From the NCBI GenBank assembly GCA_964600615.1, contig CAZRJK010000020.1, positions 1 through 21,777 on the forward strand: DNA of 21,777 nt, written 5' to 3'. The notes under the pieces were generated by a model, which saw nothing but the letters and a program-made list of their open reading frames with translations, ran no database searches and had not been told where the DNA came from. The translations under genes and the position numbers were made by a program. The DNA is from RUG11198 sp964600615. Its GTDB lineage: Bacteria; Bacillota_I; Bacilli_A; RF39; UBA660. Of this stretch, positions 1 to 7,545 are shown piece after piece. How positions within the stretch are numbered: the first letter of the stretch is position 1; every line of letters begins with the position of its first letter.

Positions 1-272
1 ATAATAGCATCTCTTAATTCATCAGTAAGAAGTCCTTTTTCATCAATTAACCTAATAACATCTTCTTTTCTCTTTAATAAATTAACTTGGTATTCATATA
101 CTTCATTAATCTTTCTTATCTGTTCCTCATCTAAAGCTCCAGTAGCTTCCTTTCTATATCTAGCAATAAAAGGAACAGTATTCCCATCACTAAGTAGATT
201 TAATACACTCTCTACTTGATTATTCTTAATATTTAACTCTACAGCAATTTCTTTAATAATATCTTGATTCAT
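1..272 (-). CDS. tex: Tex transcription accessory protein, N-terminal part (cut by left edge)
   Basis: The reverse strand from 272 to the window edge is open and encodes a start reading MNQDIIKEIAVEL and, further on, TVPFIARYRKEATGALDEEQ, the hallmark N-terminal block of Tex, a conserved nucleic-acid-binding protein with helix-hairpin-helix and S1 domains. About 90 codons are visible; the rest, including the S1 domain, lies left of the window. ATG at 272 is chosen because GGAGGA (278-283 on the plus strand) sits 5 bases upstream. The in-frame ATG at 278 overlaps that ribosome binding site and is unlikely. A TATAAT -10 is present on the minus strand at 306-311, but no convincing -35 was found. 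The gene is divergent from prsW. The family call is secure from the motif; its exact cellular role is not settled for the family. Confidence 0.93.
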   Translation of the reverse strand, partial: MNQDIIKEIAVELNIKNNQVESVLNLLSDGNTVPFIARYRKEATGALDEEQIRKINEVYEYQVNLLKRKEDVIRLIDEKGLLTDELRDAI

Positions 273-408
273 AATCATCCTCCAATGTGTTACATATACT
301 TTTATATTATATCAAAAAAATAATAAAAAGAATAACAATTTACTACAAATAAATTCTTGTAAAATACCTAAAAAAATGATAAACTTATAATATAAAGTAG
401 GTGAGTTT

Positions 409-1128
409 ATGAATTATATATATTCTATAATACCCACAATAATAATAGCAATCTTTATTTATAAATTAGATAAACATAAAGAACCATTAAAACTATTAAT
501 AGAACTCTTTATAGGAGGAATATTATCAACATTTATAGTACTATTACTAACAATATCCTTAAGATTAATATATCCAAATATAACCATTATAAATAATAGT
601 ATTTCTAGTATTAGATTATTTATTAATATTTTTATAACCATAGGAATAATAGAAGAATTTTCTAAATGGATAATAACCTATAAAATATCTTATAATCATA
701 AAGAATTTGATGAAATATTTGATATTATAGTCTATAGTATCTTTGTATCATTAGGTTTTGCTACTCTAGAAAATATTTTATATGTAGTTGATTCAGAAAC
801 TGTTGCTTTAACCGCAATAATAAGAGGATTTTTATCAATACCAGCGCATACAGCCTTAGGAATAATAATGGGATCCTTCTTAGGACTAGCTAAAATATCA
901 GAAATAAATAAAAACTATTATGGTAAAAAACAATACTTATTATATAGCATTATTATTCCCATAGAATTACATACAATATTTGATTTCTGTGCTATATCTA
1001 CTAATAAATATGTATCAGCATTTTTCTATATCTATATAGTAATATTATTTATCTTTGCCATAATCATAGTTAGACAATTTACTAAAAAGAATATTAAAAT
1101 GAAACCAAGAAAAAAAACAGAGGAATAA
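409..1128 (+). CDS. prsW: PrsW-family intramembrane metalloprotease
   Basis: This 239-residue, very hydrophobic protein has about seven to eight membrane segments. It shows the three PrsW signatures in order: EEFSKW near residues 83-88, PAHTALGIIMG near 145-155, and ELHTIFDF near 185-192. In the family the two glutamates and the histidines are thought to form a metal site in the membrane. PrsW (site-1 protease for RsiW) in Bacillus subtilis starts proteolysis of an anti-sigma factor; whether this copy has such a target is unknown, as no sigma/anti-sigma pair is in view. The start has AGGTGAG (399-405) just upstream and a TATAAT -10 at 386-391 without a clear -35. The length is normal for the family. 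The gene stands alone and ends inside the terminator at 1119-1140, facing the polymerase gene. Confidence 0.9.
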   Translation: MNYIYSIIPTIIIAIFIYKLDKHKEPLKLLIELFIGGILSTFIVLLLTISLRLIYPNITIINNSISSIRLFINIFITIGIIEEFSKWIITYKISYNHKEFDEIFDIIVYSIFVSLGFATLENILYVVDSETVALTAIIRGFLSIPAHTALGIIMGSFLGLAKISEINKNYYGKKQYLLYSIIIPIELHTIFDFCAISTNKYVSAFFYIYIVILFIFAIIIVRQFTKKNIKMKPRKKTEE

Positions 1129-1140
1129 TCCTCTATTTTT
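1119..1140. terminator. Bidirectional intrinsic terminator between prsW and the Y-family polymerase
   Basis: The stem AGAGGA (1119-1124) pairs with TCCTCT (1129-1134) around a four-base loop. It is followed by a T run on the plus strand and, reading the minus strand, by the complement of the A run at 1111-1117. Both convergent stop codons lie within the hairpin. Confidence 0.8.
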
Positions 1141-2335
1141 TCTTATCTATCATATCAGCATAAGTAATCATATTATTACCATATTTATCCCTAATTTTAT
1201 CCATAGCCTCTTGTAATTTATCATTTTTTTCATCAACAATATTATCTTTATTATCTCCAAATAAAGATAATTGCTTATCATGATTATTATTAATATTAGC
1301 AACCCCTACACATAAAGCCCTAACATAATTATCATTATCCCATAACTTATCAAATAATATAGTAGCCTTATTATAAATATCCTTATCACTACTAATACCG
1401 TTATTCAAACTAATTTGCTTACTAACCTTAATAAAATTACTATACTTAATCCATATACTAACAGAATAAGCATACATATCTTTATGCCTAAGACGTCTGC
1501 CTACCTCACAAGAAAGATATTTTAATACCTTATATAATTCCTCCTTATCACTATAATTATAAGGAAGAACAGTAGAAGAAGAAATACTCTTAGCTTCATA
1601 ATATTTATATTCAACCTCACTATTATCAACCCCATTAGCATATTCCCACATCAATTTACCATGACTCTTAAATTTCTTTACCAATTTATCCCTATCAAAA
1701 TTAGCAAGTTCCCCAATAGTCTTAATACCCATCTCTTTTAATTTTACAGAAGCACTCTTACCAACCATAAATAAATCATCAATAGGTAATTTCCACATCT
1801 TATCAGCTACTTCATTATCAAAAATAGTATGAACCTTATCAGGTTTTTCCAAATCGGATGCCATCTTAGCCTCTAATTTATTATTACCAACCCCTACATT
1901 AACCGTAAAACCAAATTTATTCTTTATATCATCTTTAATCTTATAAGCTAACTTAACAGGATCTCCAAATAATTTAACTGAACCAGTATAATCTAAAAAG
2001 CATTCATCTATAGAATATCTTTCAATAATATCAGTATATTGTAATAAATAATTATACATTAAATCAGAATATTCCCTAAACACTTTAAAATTACCCTTAT
2101 ATACATCCAAATAAGGACATTTCTTTCTAGCACTATATAAAGATTCAGCTGTAACAACACCACGCCTTTTACAAGGATTACTCTTAGCAAGAACAATACC
2201 TCTTCTAGACTCTTCATCTCCCCCAATAACAGCATATCTATTTCTAATATCAACCTTACTACCATTCTTAAGCATCCATACAGCTGTCCAAGATAAAAAA
2301 GCATTATTAACATCAATATGTAATATAATCCTCAT
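1133..2335 (-). CDS. dinB: Y-family translesion DNA polymerase (DinB/UvrX-like)
   Basis: This 400-residue protein is a DNA polymerase of the Y family, which copies past damaged bases. The first catalytic aspartate is D8 in HIDVNNAFLSW and the second acidic pair is D110-E111 in YSIDECFLDY. A helix-hairpin-helix region (GKSASVKLKEMGIKTIGELA) and a little-finger domain follow. QLSLF near residues 355-359 is a canonical beta-clamp binding motif. The N-terminus HIDVNNAF, rather than the DMDAFFA of classical Pol IV, and the C-terminal extension are closer to UvrX/YqjW-type Firmicutes polymerases than to housekeeping DinB. The start at 2335 is preferred over an upstream in-frame ATG at 2392 because MRIILHIDVNNAF is the family N-terminus, AGGTG lies just upstream, and the promoter -10 (2352-2357) falls inside the longer reading. 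A palindrome shared with the rmuC promoter overlaps its promoter. Confidence 0.93.
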   Translation of the reverse strand: MRIILHIDVNNAFLSWTAVWMLKNGSKVDIRNRYAVIGGDEESRRGIVLAKSNPCKRRGVVTAESLYSARKKCPYLDVYKGNFKVFREYSDLMYNYLLQYTDIIERYSIDECFLDYTGSVKLFGDPVKLAYKIKDDIKNKFGFTVNVGVGNNKLEAKMASDLEKPDKVHTIFDNEVADKMWKLPIDDLFMVGKSASVKLKEMGIKTIGELANFDRDKLVKKFKSHGKLMWEYANGVDNSEVEYKYYEAKSISSSTVLPYNYSDKEELYKVLKYLSCEVGRRLRHKDMYAYSVSIWIKYSNFIKVSKQISLNNGISSDKDIYNKATILFDKLWDNDNYVRALCVGVANINNNHDKQLSLFGDNKDNIVDEKNDKLQEAMDKIRDKYGNNMITYADMIDKKK

Positions 2336-2351
2336 AATATCACCTAAATAA

Positions 2352-2372
2352 ATTATACCAAACATTTGTTTA
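2352..2372 (-). promoter_or_regulatory. Polymerase promoter with operator-like palindrome
   Basis: On the minus strand an extended -10 (TGG then TATAAT, 2352-2360) is immediately preceded by the inverted repeat AAAC-AAAT-GTTT (2360-2371). A 13-base stretch, this repeat plus a following G, recurs exactly upstream of rmuC. The half-site geometry (four bases, four-base spacer, four bases) resembles Gram-positive LexA boxes (GAAC-N4-GTTC), with A/T replacing the outer G/C. No good -35 is visible. The regulator's identity is inferred. Confidence 0.5.
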
Positions 2373-2383
2373 ATAAAAACAAA

Positions 2384-2405
2384 AAAATGCAATTAATTGC
2401 ATTTT
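2384..2405 (-). terminator. Palindromic intrinsic terminator upstream of the polymerase gene
   Basis: A 22-base perfect palindrome (A4 then TGCAATTAATTGCA then T4) is followed on the minus strand by a long T-rich run (2387 down to about 2373). It would end minus-strand transcription arriving from the small broken gene at 2431-2509, insulating the polymerase promoter. Confidence 0.6.
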
Positions 2406-2430
2406 CTATCATTATCTCCTAAATAATAAA

Positions 2431-2509
2431 TTAAGATTCCTTATTCCACCTATCATAAGCATCCTTCTTAATTTCTAATTTCTTTATCCAAATCGTCATT
2501 TCTATCCAT
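2431..2509 (-). pseudogene. Possible frameshifted small protein gene
   Basis: From an ATG at 2509 the minus strand reads MDRNDDLDKEIRN and then hits a stop. In the next frame the sequence continues as KLEIKKDAYDRWNKES and stops at 2431. The two parts read like one charged peptide of about 26-28 residues broken by a single-base indel near 2475. GGGGT (2514-2518) is a weak ribosome binding site, and a terminator follows downstream (2384-2405). I do not recognise a family. It may be a decayed small gene, a sequencing error or chance; the compositional match across the two frames is the only support. Confidence 0.3.
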
Positions 2510-2678
2510 AAATACCCCAAAAATAAAAGTATTAAATATTACAATTAAGACTATCTAAAATGTCAATAAAATAAAAATATAGATTACCCTCTTTTTAAAA
2601 TTAAAAATATTTGATATATTATAATTAAGAAAATCTTTATTTAAAAATTAATAAATATATAGAAAGGAAAGAATATAT

Positions 2679-3764
2679 ATGGAAGAAAAAGCACTAAAAG
2701 TATTACAAATACTTGAAGAAAATGGCTACGAAGCATATATAGTAGGTGGCTATGTCAGAAACAAACTATTAGGTATAGAATCAAACGACGTAGATATATG
2801 TACCAGTGCTACTCCCAAAGAAGTAAAAGAAATCTTTAAATCATCATCAAGTGTTAATTATGGATCAGTAAGCATTACTTATAAAAATATTACTTTCGAT
2901 ATAACAACATTCAGAAAAGATATAAAATATTTAGATAACAGAATACCAATAGAATTAAAATACATAAAAAGCTTAAAAAAAGATTTATTAAGAAGAGACT
3001 TTACAGTTAATACTATCTGTATAAATAGTAAAGGAGAAGTATTAGATAACTTAAATATCATGGATGACCTAAACAATAGAATAATTAAAACAGTAGGAAA
3101 TCCTCGATATAAATTAAAAGAAGATTCCTTAAGAATATTAAGAGCAATACGCTTTGCGGCTATATTAGATTTTTCTATTGAAGAAGAAACCCAAAAATAT
3201 ATAAAAGCCTATAGTAACTTATTAAAAAAACTATCTATTCAAAGAAAGAAACAAGAATTAGATAAAATATTCTCAAGTATCAATAATGAAAAAGGAATAA
3301 AACTATTATTAGAATATGGTCTAGATAAACCATTAAGTTTAAACAATCTAAAAAAGATAACTCCATGTAGAGACTTAATAGGAATCTGGACCCAATTAGA
3401 AGTAGATGATATATATCCTTTCAATAAAAATGAAAAAGAACAAATGAAAAAGATAAGAGAGTTACTTAGTAAAAACATAAAAAACAAATATAATATATAT
3501 AAATATGGACTATATAATTCTACAGTAGCATATCAAATAGAAAAAGAAAACATAACAGAATTAAATAAAATATATAAAGAATTACCTATCCATAACCTAA
3601 AAGAATTAAATATAACCGCTAAAGATATTATAGATATATTAAATATAGAACCAGATAATTATATAAAAAGTATTATAACTGATATAGAAAAGAAAGTAGT
3701 ATTAGGAGAATTACCTAATAATTATAATAAAATAAAAGATTATATTATAAAAAACTATAAATAA
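2679..3764 (+). CDS. cca: CCA tRNA nucleotidyltransferase (class II)
   Basis: This enzyme adds or repairs the 3' CCA end of tRNAs. The 361-residue protein begins with the nucleotidyltransferase core: IVGGYVRNKLLG (residues 21-32), the catalytic pair D37-x-D39 in NDVDICT, LRRDFTVNT (around 104-112) and EDSLRILRAIRFAA (148-161), the class II head and neck motifs. The C-terminal half is the RNA-binding helical region. GAAAGGA (2662-2668) is the ribosome binding site, and a TATAAT -10 lies at 2620-2625. The protein is slightly short compared with many Firmicutes homologues and lacks an HD domain. The one tRNA here already encodes CCA, so the enzyme may act in repair or on other tRNAs. No terminator follows; the next gene has its own promoter directly after the stop. 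Confidence 0.95.
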   Translation: MEEKALKVLQILEENGYEAYIVGGYVRNKLLGIESNDVDICTSATPKEVKEIFKSSSSVNYGSVSITYKNITFDITTFRKDIKYLDNRIPIELKYIKSLKKDLLRRDFTVNTICINSKGEVLDNLNIMDDLNNRIIKTVGNPRYKLKEDSLRILRAIRFAAILDFSIEEETQKYIKAYSNLLKKLSIQRKKQELDKIFSSINNEKGIKLLLEYGLDKPLSLNNLKKITPCRDLIGIWTQLEVDDIYPFNKNEKEQMKKIRELLSKNIKNKYNIYKYGLYNSTVAYQIEKENITELNKIYKELPIHNLKELNITAKDIIDILNIEPDNYIKSIITDIEKKVVLGELPNNYNKIKDYIIKNYK

Positions 3765-3765
3765 C

Positions 3766-3794
3766 TTAACAAATAAAAGATTATATATTATAAT
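3766..3794 (+). promoter_or_regulatory. Promoter of the TseB-like/dnaD/nth operon
   Basis: TTAACA (3766-3771) and TATAAT (3789-3794) are separated by 17 bases, a near-consensus sigma-A type promoter starting two bases after the cca stop. It is followed by AAGGAG at 3805-3810. Confidence 0.75.
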
Positions 3795-3818
3795 CAAAAA
3801 CAAGAAGGAGAGGTATAT

Positions 3819-4214
3819 ATGAAAAAAGCAATCAAAATATTAATAATTCCCATTATTATAGTAATAATATGTATATTATCTCTATCATATACAATAACCA
3901 AAAATAAAGATTACCAAGATAATATGCTAAAGAAAATAAAAAAGAATTATAATATTAATAATATTGATTATCTAAATTACTATAATAATTATTATATTAT
4001 AAAAAATAAAGAAGATATCATAGTCCTAAACAACAAATACGAAGAAGTATTAAAAGAGAAAATATCTAACATAGATACTAATAAATATGAATTAGTCTAT
4101 AGAGATAAAAAACTAATGTATGAAGAAACAACCCTAAAAAAAGATAAAGTAATATATACTTACTATGATATAAAAAGTGGTAAAGAAATAAATCAAACCA
4201 CATTGGAGAAATAA
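3819..4214 (+). CDS. TseB/YpmB-like membrane-anchored protein
   Basis: This 131-residue protein has one N-terminal membrane segment (about residues 5-25), a basic cytoplasmic tip and an extracellular domain of about 105 residues with no cysteines. It aligns by eye with Bacillus YpmB (TseB, DUF5590/PepSY-like): YYIIKNKEDIIVLNNK matches the domain start, and YTYYDIKSGKEI matches the terminal YVDFTTGKIL block. It also directly precedes dnaD and nth, as ypmB lies upstream of the same pair in Bacillus. In B. subtilis TseB works with the cell-wall elongation machinery. The family call rests on pattern and gene order, not on a search. It is the first gene of the operon, with a strong AAGGAG, and its stop is one base before the dnaD ATG. 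Confidence 0.6.
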   Translation: MKKAIKILIIPIIIVIICILSLSYTITKNKDYQDNMLKKIKKNYNINNIDYLNYYNNYYIIKNKEDIIVLNNKYEEVLKEKISNIDTNKYELVYRDKKLMYEETTLKKDKVIYTYYDIKSGKEINQTTLEK

Positions 4215-4215
4215 T

Positions 4216-4866
4216 ATGAATAGTAAAATAATAGAATTATTAAAAGAAAAACCTCTCTATATTCCCAGAATTCTTCTCCATAATTATAAAAAACTAGAAT
4301 TATCAGAAGAAGAATTAATAATACTAATTTATATAATTAATCTAGGAGATAAAATAATTTATAATCCCCAAATATTTATAGATAACTTATCAATAGAAAA
4401 ATATAAAGTAATGGATATTATAACTAATTTATCATCAAAAAATATAATTAATATTAAATTAGAAAAAAATGAAAAAGGAATAAGTGAAGAATATCTTGAT
4501 ATATCTCCTTTATACAATAAATTATTTAATATAGTTATTGAAGAAAAAGAAGAAACAAATATTGAAACTACTGATATGTTTAGTTTATTTGAGAAAGAAT
4601 TAGGTAGAACCTTATCCCCAATGGAATGTGAAATAATAAAAGAATGGCTTCATAGTAATTATACAGAAGAATTAATTAAAGAAGCCTTAAAAGAAGCAAT
4701 TTATAATAATGTAAGGAATCTAAAATATATAGATAGAATTCTTTATACCTGGAAGAATAAAGGAATTAATACAAAGGAAGACGTAATCAAAGATAAAAAG
4801 AATTATCGAAAACCAAAAGAAGAAATAAAAGATGTCTTTGATTACAATTGGTTAGAAGATGAATAG
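4216..4866 (+). CDS. dnaD: DnaD-family replication initiation protein
   Basis: DnaD is a Firmicutes primosome protein that helps load the replicative helicase at origins and stalled forks. The 216-residue protein has an N-terminal winged-helix domain (PLYIPRILLHNYKKLELSEEE through about residue 95) and a C-terminal DnaD/DnaB domain (about 120-185: FEKELGRTLSPMECEIIKEW, then YIDRILYTWKNKGI, the diagnostic Y-x3-IL-x2-W motif). An acidic tail, VFDYNWLEDE, closes it. GGAG lies upstream within the previous gene. The start is one base after the TseB-like stop and the end overlaps nth by eight bases, so the genes are translationally coupled. The dnaD-nth pairing is a conserved Firmicutes arrangement and supports the call. 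Confidence 0.92.
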   Translation: MNSKIIELLKEKPLYIPRILLHNYKKLELSEEELIILIYIINLGDKIIYNPQIFIDNLSIEKYKVMDIITNLSSKNIINIKLEKNEKGISEEYLDISPLYNKLFNIVIEEKEETNIETTDMFSLFEKELGRTLSPMECEIIKEWLHSNYTEELIKEALKEAIYNNVRNLKYIDRILYTWKNKGINTKEDVIKDKKNYRKPKEEIKDVFDYNWLEDE

Positions 4867-5485
4867 AATAGAAGAAATATTATCTTATTTAGATGAATTA
4901 TTTCCTAATGCCTATTGTGAATTAAATTATACTAAAGATTACGAACTATTAATAGCAATCGTTTTAAGTGCCCAAACAACAGATAAAAGAGTAAATAAAG
5001 TCACAAAAGTATTATTTAATAAATATAAAGATCTAAATTCCTTAAAAGAAGCTAATCTAAAAGATATAGAAAAAATAATTAAAGAAATAGGAACCTTTAA
5101 AAAGAAAAGTATCTTTATAAAAGAAATAGCTACTAAATTAATAAATGACGGATATAATAATGTTCCTAATGATAGAGAATATTTAAAAACACTACCAGGA
5201 GTAGGAAATAAAACCATTAATGTCTTTCTCTCAGAATATTATAAAGTACCCGCAATAGCAGTAGATACCCACGTAGAAAGAGTATCTAAAAGATTAAAAA
5301 TAGCTAAACAAAAAGCTTCTGTATCAGAAGTAGAAAAACAACTAATGAAAAAAACACCTAAAGACAGATGGATAAAAACCCATCATCAATTAATATTTTT
5401 TGGAAGGTATCACTGCAAAGCCATAAAACCAAATTGTGATAATTGTAAACTACAACACTTGTGTAGTTATTATAAAAAGCACTAA
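4859..5485 (+). CDS. nth: Endonuclease III, base-excision DNA glycosylase/AP lyase
   Basis: Endonuclease III removes oxidised pyrimidines and nicks the resulting abasic site. The 208-residue protein has the helix-hairpin-helix LPGVGNKT with catalytic K118, the catalytic aspartate D136 in VDTHVERV, and a C-terminal four-cysteine iron-sulfur motif (C186-x6-C193-x2-C196-x5-C202). Length and order match the family, and all key residues are present. It overlaps the end of dnaD by eight bases and is the last gene of the operon. Its stop codon lies inside the terminator hairpin at 5474-5499. Confidence 0.96.
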   Translation: MNRIEEILSYLDELFPNAYCELNYTKDYELLIAIVLSAQTTDKRVNKVTKVLFNKYKDLNSLKEANLKDIEKIIKEIGTFKKKSIFIKEIATKLINDGYNNVPNDREYLKTLPGVGNKTINVFLSEYYKVPAIAVDTHVERVSKRLKIAKQKASVSEVEKQLMKKTPKDRWIKTHHQLIFFGRYHCKAIKPNCDNCKLQHLCSYYKKH

Positions 5486-5499
5486 CAAAAGTGCTTTTT
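5474..5499 (+). terminator. Intrinsic terminator of the dnaD-nth operon
   Basis: AAAAAGCACT (5474-5483) pairs perfectly with AGTGCTTTTT (5490-5499) around a six-base loop. The nth stop codon is in the hairpin. A GCACT at 5513-5517 could alternatively pair with the AGTGC arm. Confidence 0.88.
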
Positions 5500-5500
5500 A

Positions 5501-5577
5501 TTGACAAAGATTAGCACTATTTTATATAAAACAAATGTTTGCTTTTTATTGACACTAATTATTACATATGATAAAAT
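5501..5577 (+). promoter_or_regulatory. Tandem rmuC promoters with operator-like palindrome
   Basis: P1: TTGACA (5501-5506), 16-base spacer, TATATA (5523-5528). P2: TTGACA (5549-5554), 17-base spacer, extended -10 TGA-TAAAAT (5569-5577). Between them lies AAAC-AAAT-GTTT-G (5529-5541), identical to the 13 bases that overlap the Y-family polymerase promoter. P1 starts directly after the nth terminator. The block GCTTTTTATTGACA occurs before each promoter (ending 5506 and 5554), suggesting a local duplication. Confidence 0.65.
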
Positions 5578-5599
5578 TAATAAAGATAGAAGGTGCAAT

Positions 5600-6673
5600 A
5601 TGATAGATTATATAATCTTAGGTGGTATAGTAGTAATAATTGTTTTAGTCATAATAGCCATCATCAAAAATGTAAACGAAGCTAAAATTACAGAAAGACT
5701 AGGTAAACTAGAAACGAATACCGTAAAAGAATTATCTAATTTTGAATTAGAATTATTAAAAACCATGAATACAGAATTTGATAAAACTAATAAAATGTTA
5801 GAAGAAAGATTAATGCTAATGAACGATAAAGTAAATGAAAGACTAGATCAAAACTTTAATAAGACAAACAAAACATTTACTAGTATCTTAGAAAGATTAT
5901 CTAAAATAGACGAAGCTCAAAAGAAAATAGACAACTTAGGAGAAGACATTGTCTCTTTGCAAAGTATTTTAACTGACAAAAAAACTAGAGGTATCTTTGG
6001 AGAAGTAAACTTAAATCACATCTTAGTAAGTATCTTTGGAGAAAAGAATGATAAAATATACAGAACACAATATACATTTGAAAACGGAAGCATTGCCGAT
6101 GCTGTTATATTTGCTCCAGAACCACTAGGAACAATTGCTGTAGACTCTAAATTTCCATTAGAAAACTACCGTATTATGGTGGATAAAAATAACAGCAAAG
6201 TAGAAAGAGAAATAGCCGAAAAGAAATTTAAATCTGATGTAAAGAAACATATAGATGCCATAAGTAGTAAATATATAATACCGGGAGTAACTTCCAGCCA
6301 AGCAATAATGTTCTTACCAGCAGAAGCTCTATTTGCCGAAATAAATGCATATCATCAAGACATAGTAGAGTACTCAAATAAAAAAAGAGTTTGGTTGACA
6401 TCTCCAACAACATTAATGTCAACACTAACTGTTATTCAAATATTACTTAAAAATATTGAAAGAGATAAATATTCAGAAGTAATTCATGAAGAATTAAATA
6501 AATTAAGTATTGAGTTTAATAGATATAAAGAAAGATGGAGTAAACTAACTAAAAGTATAGAAACTGTAGGTAAAGACGTAGAAAGTATAAATATAACTAC
6601 TGATAAAATAACAAAAAGATTTGAATCAATTTCTAGTGTAGAAATAAAAGAATTAGAAAACAAAGATAATTAA
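5600..6673 (+). CDS. rmuC: RmuC-family DNA recombination protein
   Basis: RmuC proteins are membrane-tethered, with a predicted nuclease-fold domain, and limit recombination at inverted repeats in E. coli. The 357-residue product has an N-terminal membrane helix (about residues 4-24), a long coiled coil (about 30-125), then the conserved domain with GIFGEVNLNHIL, ADAVIFAP, IAVDSKFPLENY and PAEALFAEI, followed by a helical tail. The start at 5600 (MIDYIILGG) is preferred over an upstream in-frame start at 5501: AAGGTG lies at 5590-5595, the membrane helix becomes properly N-terminal, and the longer reading would run through both promoters. The gene stands behind two promoters with the palindrome shared with the polymerase gene. 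Confidence 0.92.
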   Translation: MIDYIILGGIVVIIVLVIIAIIKNVNEAKITERLGKLETNTVKELSNFELELLKTMNTEFDKTNKMLEERLMLMNDKVNERLDQNFNKTNKTFTSILERLSKIDEAQKKIDNLGEDIVSLQSILTDKKTRGIFGEVNLNHILVSIFGEKNDKIYRTQYTFENGSIADAVIFAPEPLGTIAVDSKFPLENYRIMVDKNNSKVEREIAEKKFKSDVKKHIDAISSKYIIPGVTSSQAIMFLPAEALFAEINAYHQDIVEYSNKKRVWLTSPTTLMSTLTVIQILLKNIERDKYSEVIHEELNKLSIEFNRYKERWSKLTKSIETVGKDVESINITTDKITKRFESISSVEIKELENKDN

Positions 6674-6727
6674 TAAAAATACGTGTTTAATTTTATAATT
6701 ACGAATAAAATTTATTAGGTGATTATA

Positions 6728-6949
6728 ATGACACGCATTTTTTTCTTTCTAATAGGTTTTGCCCTAACAATAATAGGGAATACCTTTATAATATTATATT
6801 TAAATCTCTTAACTTTAGGGTATAATTTTAGCTTTTATGTAAATTTTATAATTAGAAGAATTGAATGTTATTACTCATTAATTGGTCTTATAATTATCAT
6901 CATAACAATATTTACTAAAGGAGCTAAAAAACATGAATTACATATATGA
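6728..6949 (+). CDS. Small two-helix membrane protein, unknown function
   Basis: This 73-residue protein has two membrane helices (about residues 3-25 and 45-65) joined by a loop with NFIIRRIECYYS, and a short lysine-rich tail. I do not recognise a named family, though such short proteins are common in Bacilli-related genomes. ATG at 6728 is preferred over an in-frame GTG at 6719, because that GTG is part of the AGGTGAT ribosome binding site (6717-6723). It is one of only two genes here ending in TGA, and it overlaps the next gene by 17 bases, suggesting coupled translation and perhaps a joint role. No clear promoter lies in the 54 bases after rmuC, so it may be read from the rmuC promoters. 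Confidence 0.7.
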   Translation: MTRIFFFLIGFALTIIGNTFIILYLNLLTLGYNFSFYVNFIIRRIECYYSLIGLIIIIITIFTKGAKKHELHI

Positions 6950-7544
6950 TATTGTTTTAAATTTTCAAGATAACTATTATAATTTCTTTGAATGGAATAG
7001 AAGTGATAAATTAAAGAATATAATAAAAATACCTCTATACAGAGTATCAGACAAAGATATTATAATATTAAAGAATAATAAAGTAAAAGTAGATAAAGAA
7101 TTAATAAAAAAAATAAAACTAGATAATAAAAATTATAAAAAAATAATCTGTCTAGTCTCAAATAAAAAAATAACCATTGGCCTACTATTTAATGAAGAAG
7201 GATATCTAATTAAAAAAAGTAGTCTAATTTTTGAAGAAGAGGAAGAAGCTAACGAAATATCAGCAAGATTACCAATTACTAACATAAAATATCTAGAAAA
7301 CATTAAATTAAATAATCAAAATAAATTAAGAATAGAAAAAGAAAAAAAAGAGAAACTAATCAAATATATAGAAGAAAATAATAATTTAACAACCTTAAAA
7401 TACTTATACTATGAATATTATAAAAAAGAGACTAAAAATATAAATAAAATAAAAAACTCCCTCTTAAAAGAATTATCTAAAGAATGGAATAATAAACAAA
7501 ATAATCTTTATAAACTAATAAATATTCTATCTAAAACAAAATAA
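6933..7544 (+). CDS. DUF3603 (YjbA/UPF0736)-like protein
   Basis: This 203-residue soluble protein is rich in lysine, asparagine and isoleucine. The N-terminus (YNFFEWNRSDKLKNIIKIPL, then YRV) resembles the FHEWRKEDGVELLDQVPLLRV block of Bacillus YjbA. The middle (ICLVSNKKITIGLLFNEEGY followed by IKKSSL) parallels that family's strand-rich section, and the C-terminal helices with KYLYYEYYKKE parallel its YWYTEW region. Function is unknown for the family. The match is by eye and should be taken as probable. It overlaps the small membrane protein gene by 17 bases and ends 1 base before the terminator shared with queH. Confidence 0.6.
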   Translation: MNYIYDIVLNFQDNYYNFFEWNRSDKLKNIIKIPLYRVSDKDIIILKNNKVKVDKELIKKIKLDNKNYKKIICLVSNKKITIGLLFNEEGYLIKKSSLIFEEEEEANEISARLPITNIKYLENIKLNNQNKLRIEKEKKEKLIKYIEENNNLTTLKYLYYEYYKKETKNINKIKNSLLKELSKEWNNKQNNLYKLINILSKTK

Positions 7545-7545
7545 A

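Noticed and set aside
2059..2316. Open frame on the minus strand inside the polymerase gene
   Set aside because: It is out of frame with a gene whose catalytic motifs are all present, has no ribosome binding site and reads like a low-complexity shadow.
5501..5599. N-terminal extension of RmuC
   Set aside because: It begins at the -35 of P1, covers both promoters and the palindrome, and lacks a ribosome binding site; the start at 5600 has AAGGTG and gives a proper membrane anchor.
6719..6949. UGA read as tryptophan (Mycoplasma code)
   Set aside because: Tryptophans in conserved motifs are TGG, the tRNA-Trp anticodon is CCA, and reading through either TGA adds only a few residues with no family match.
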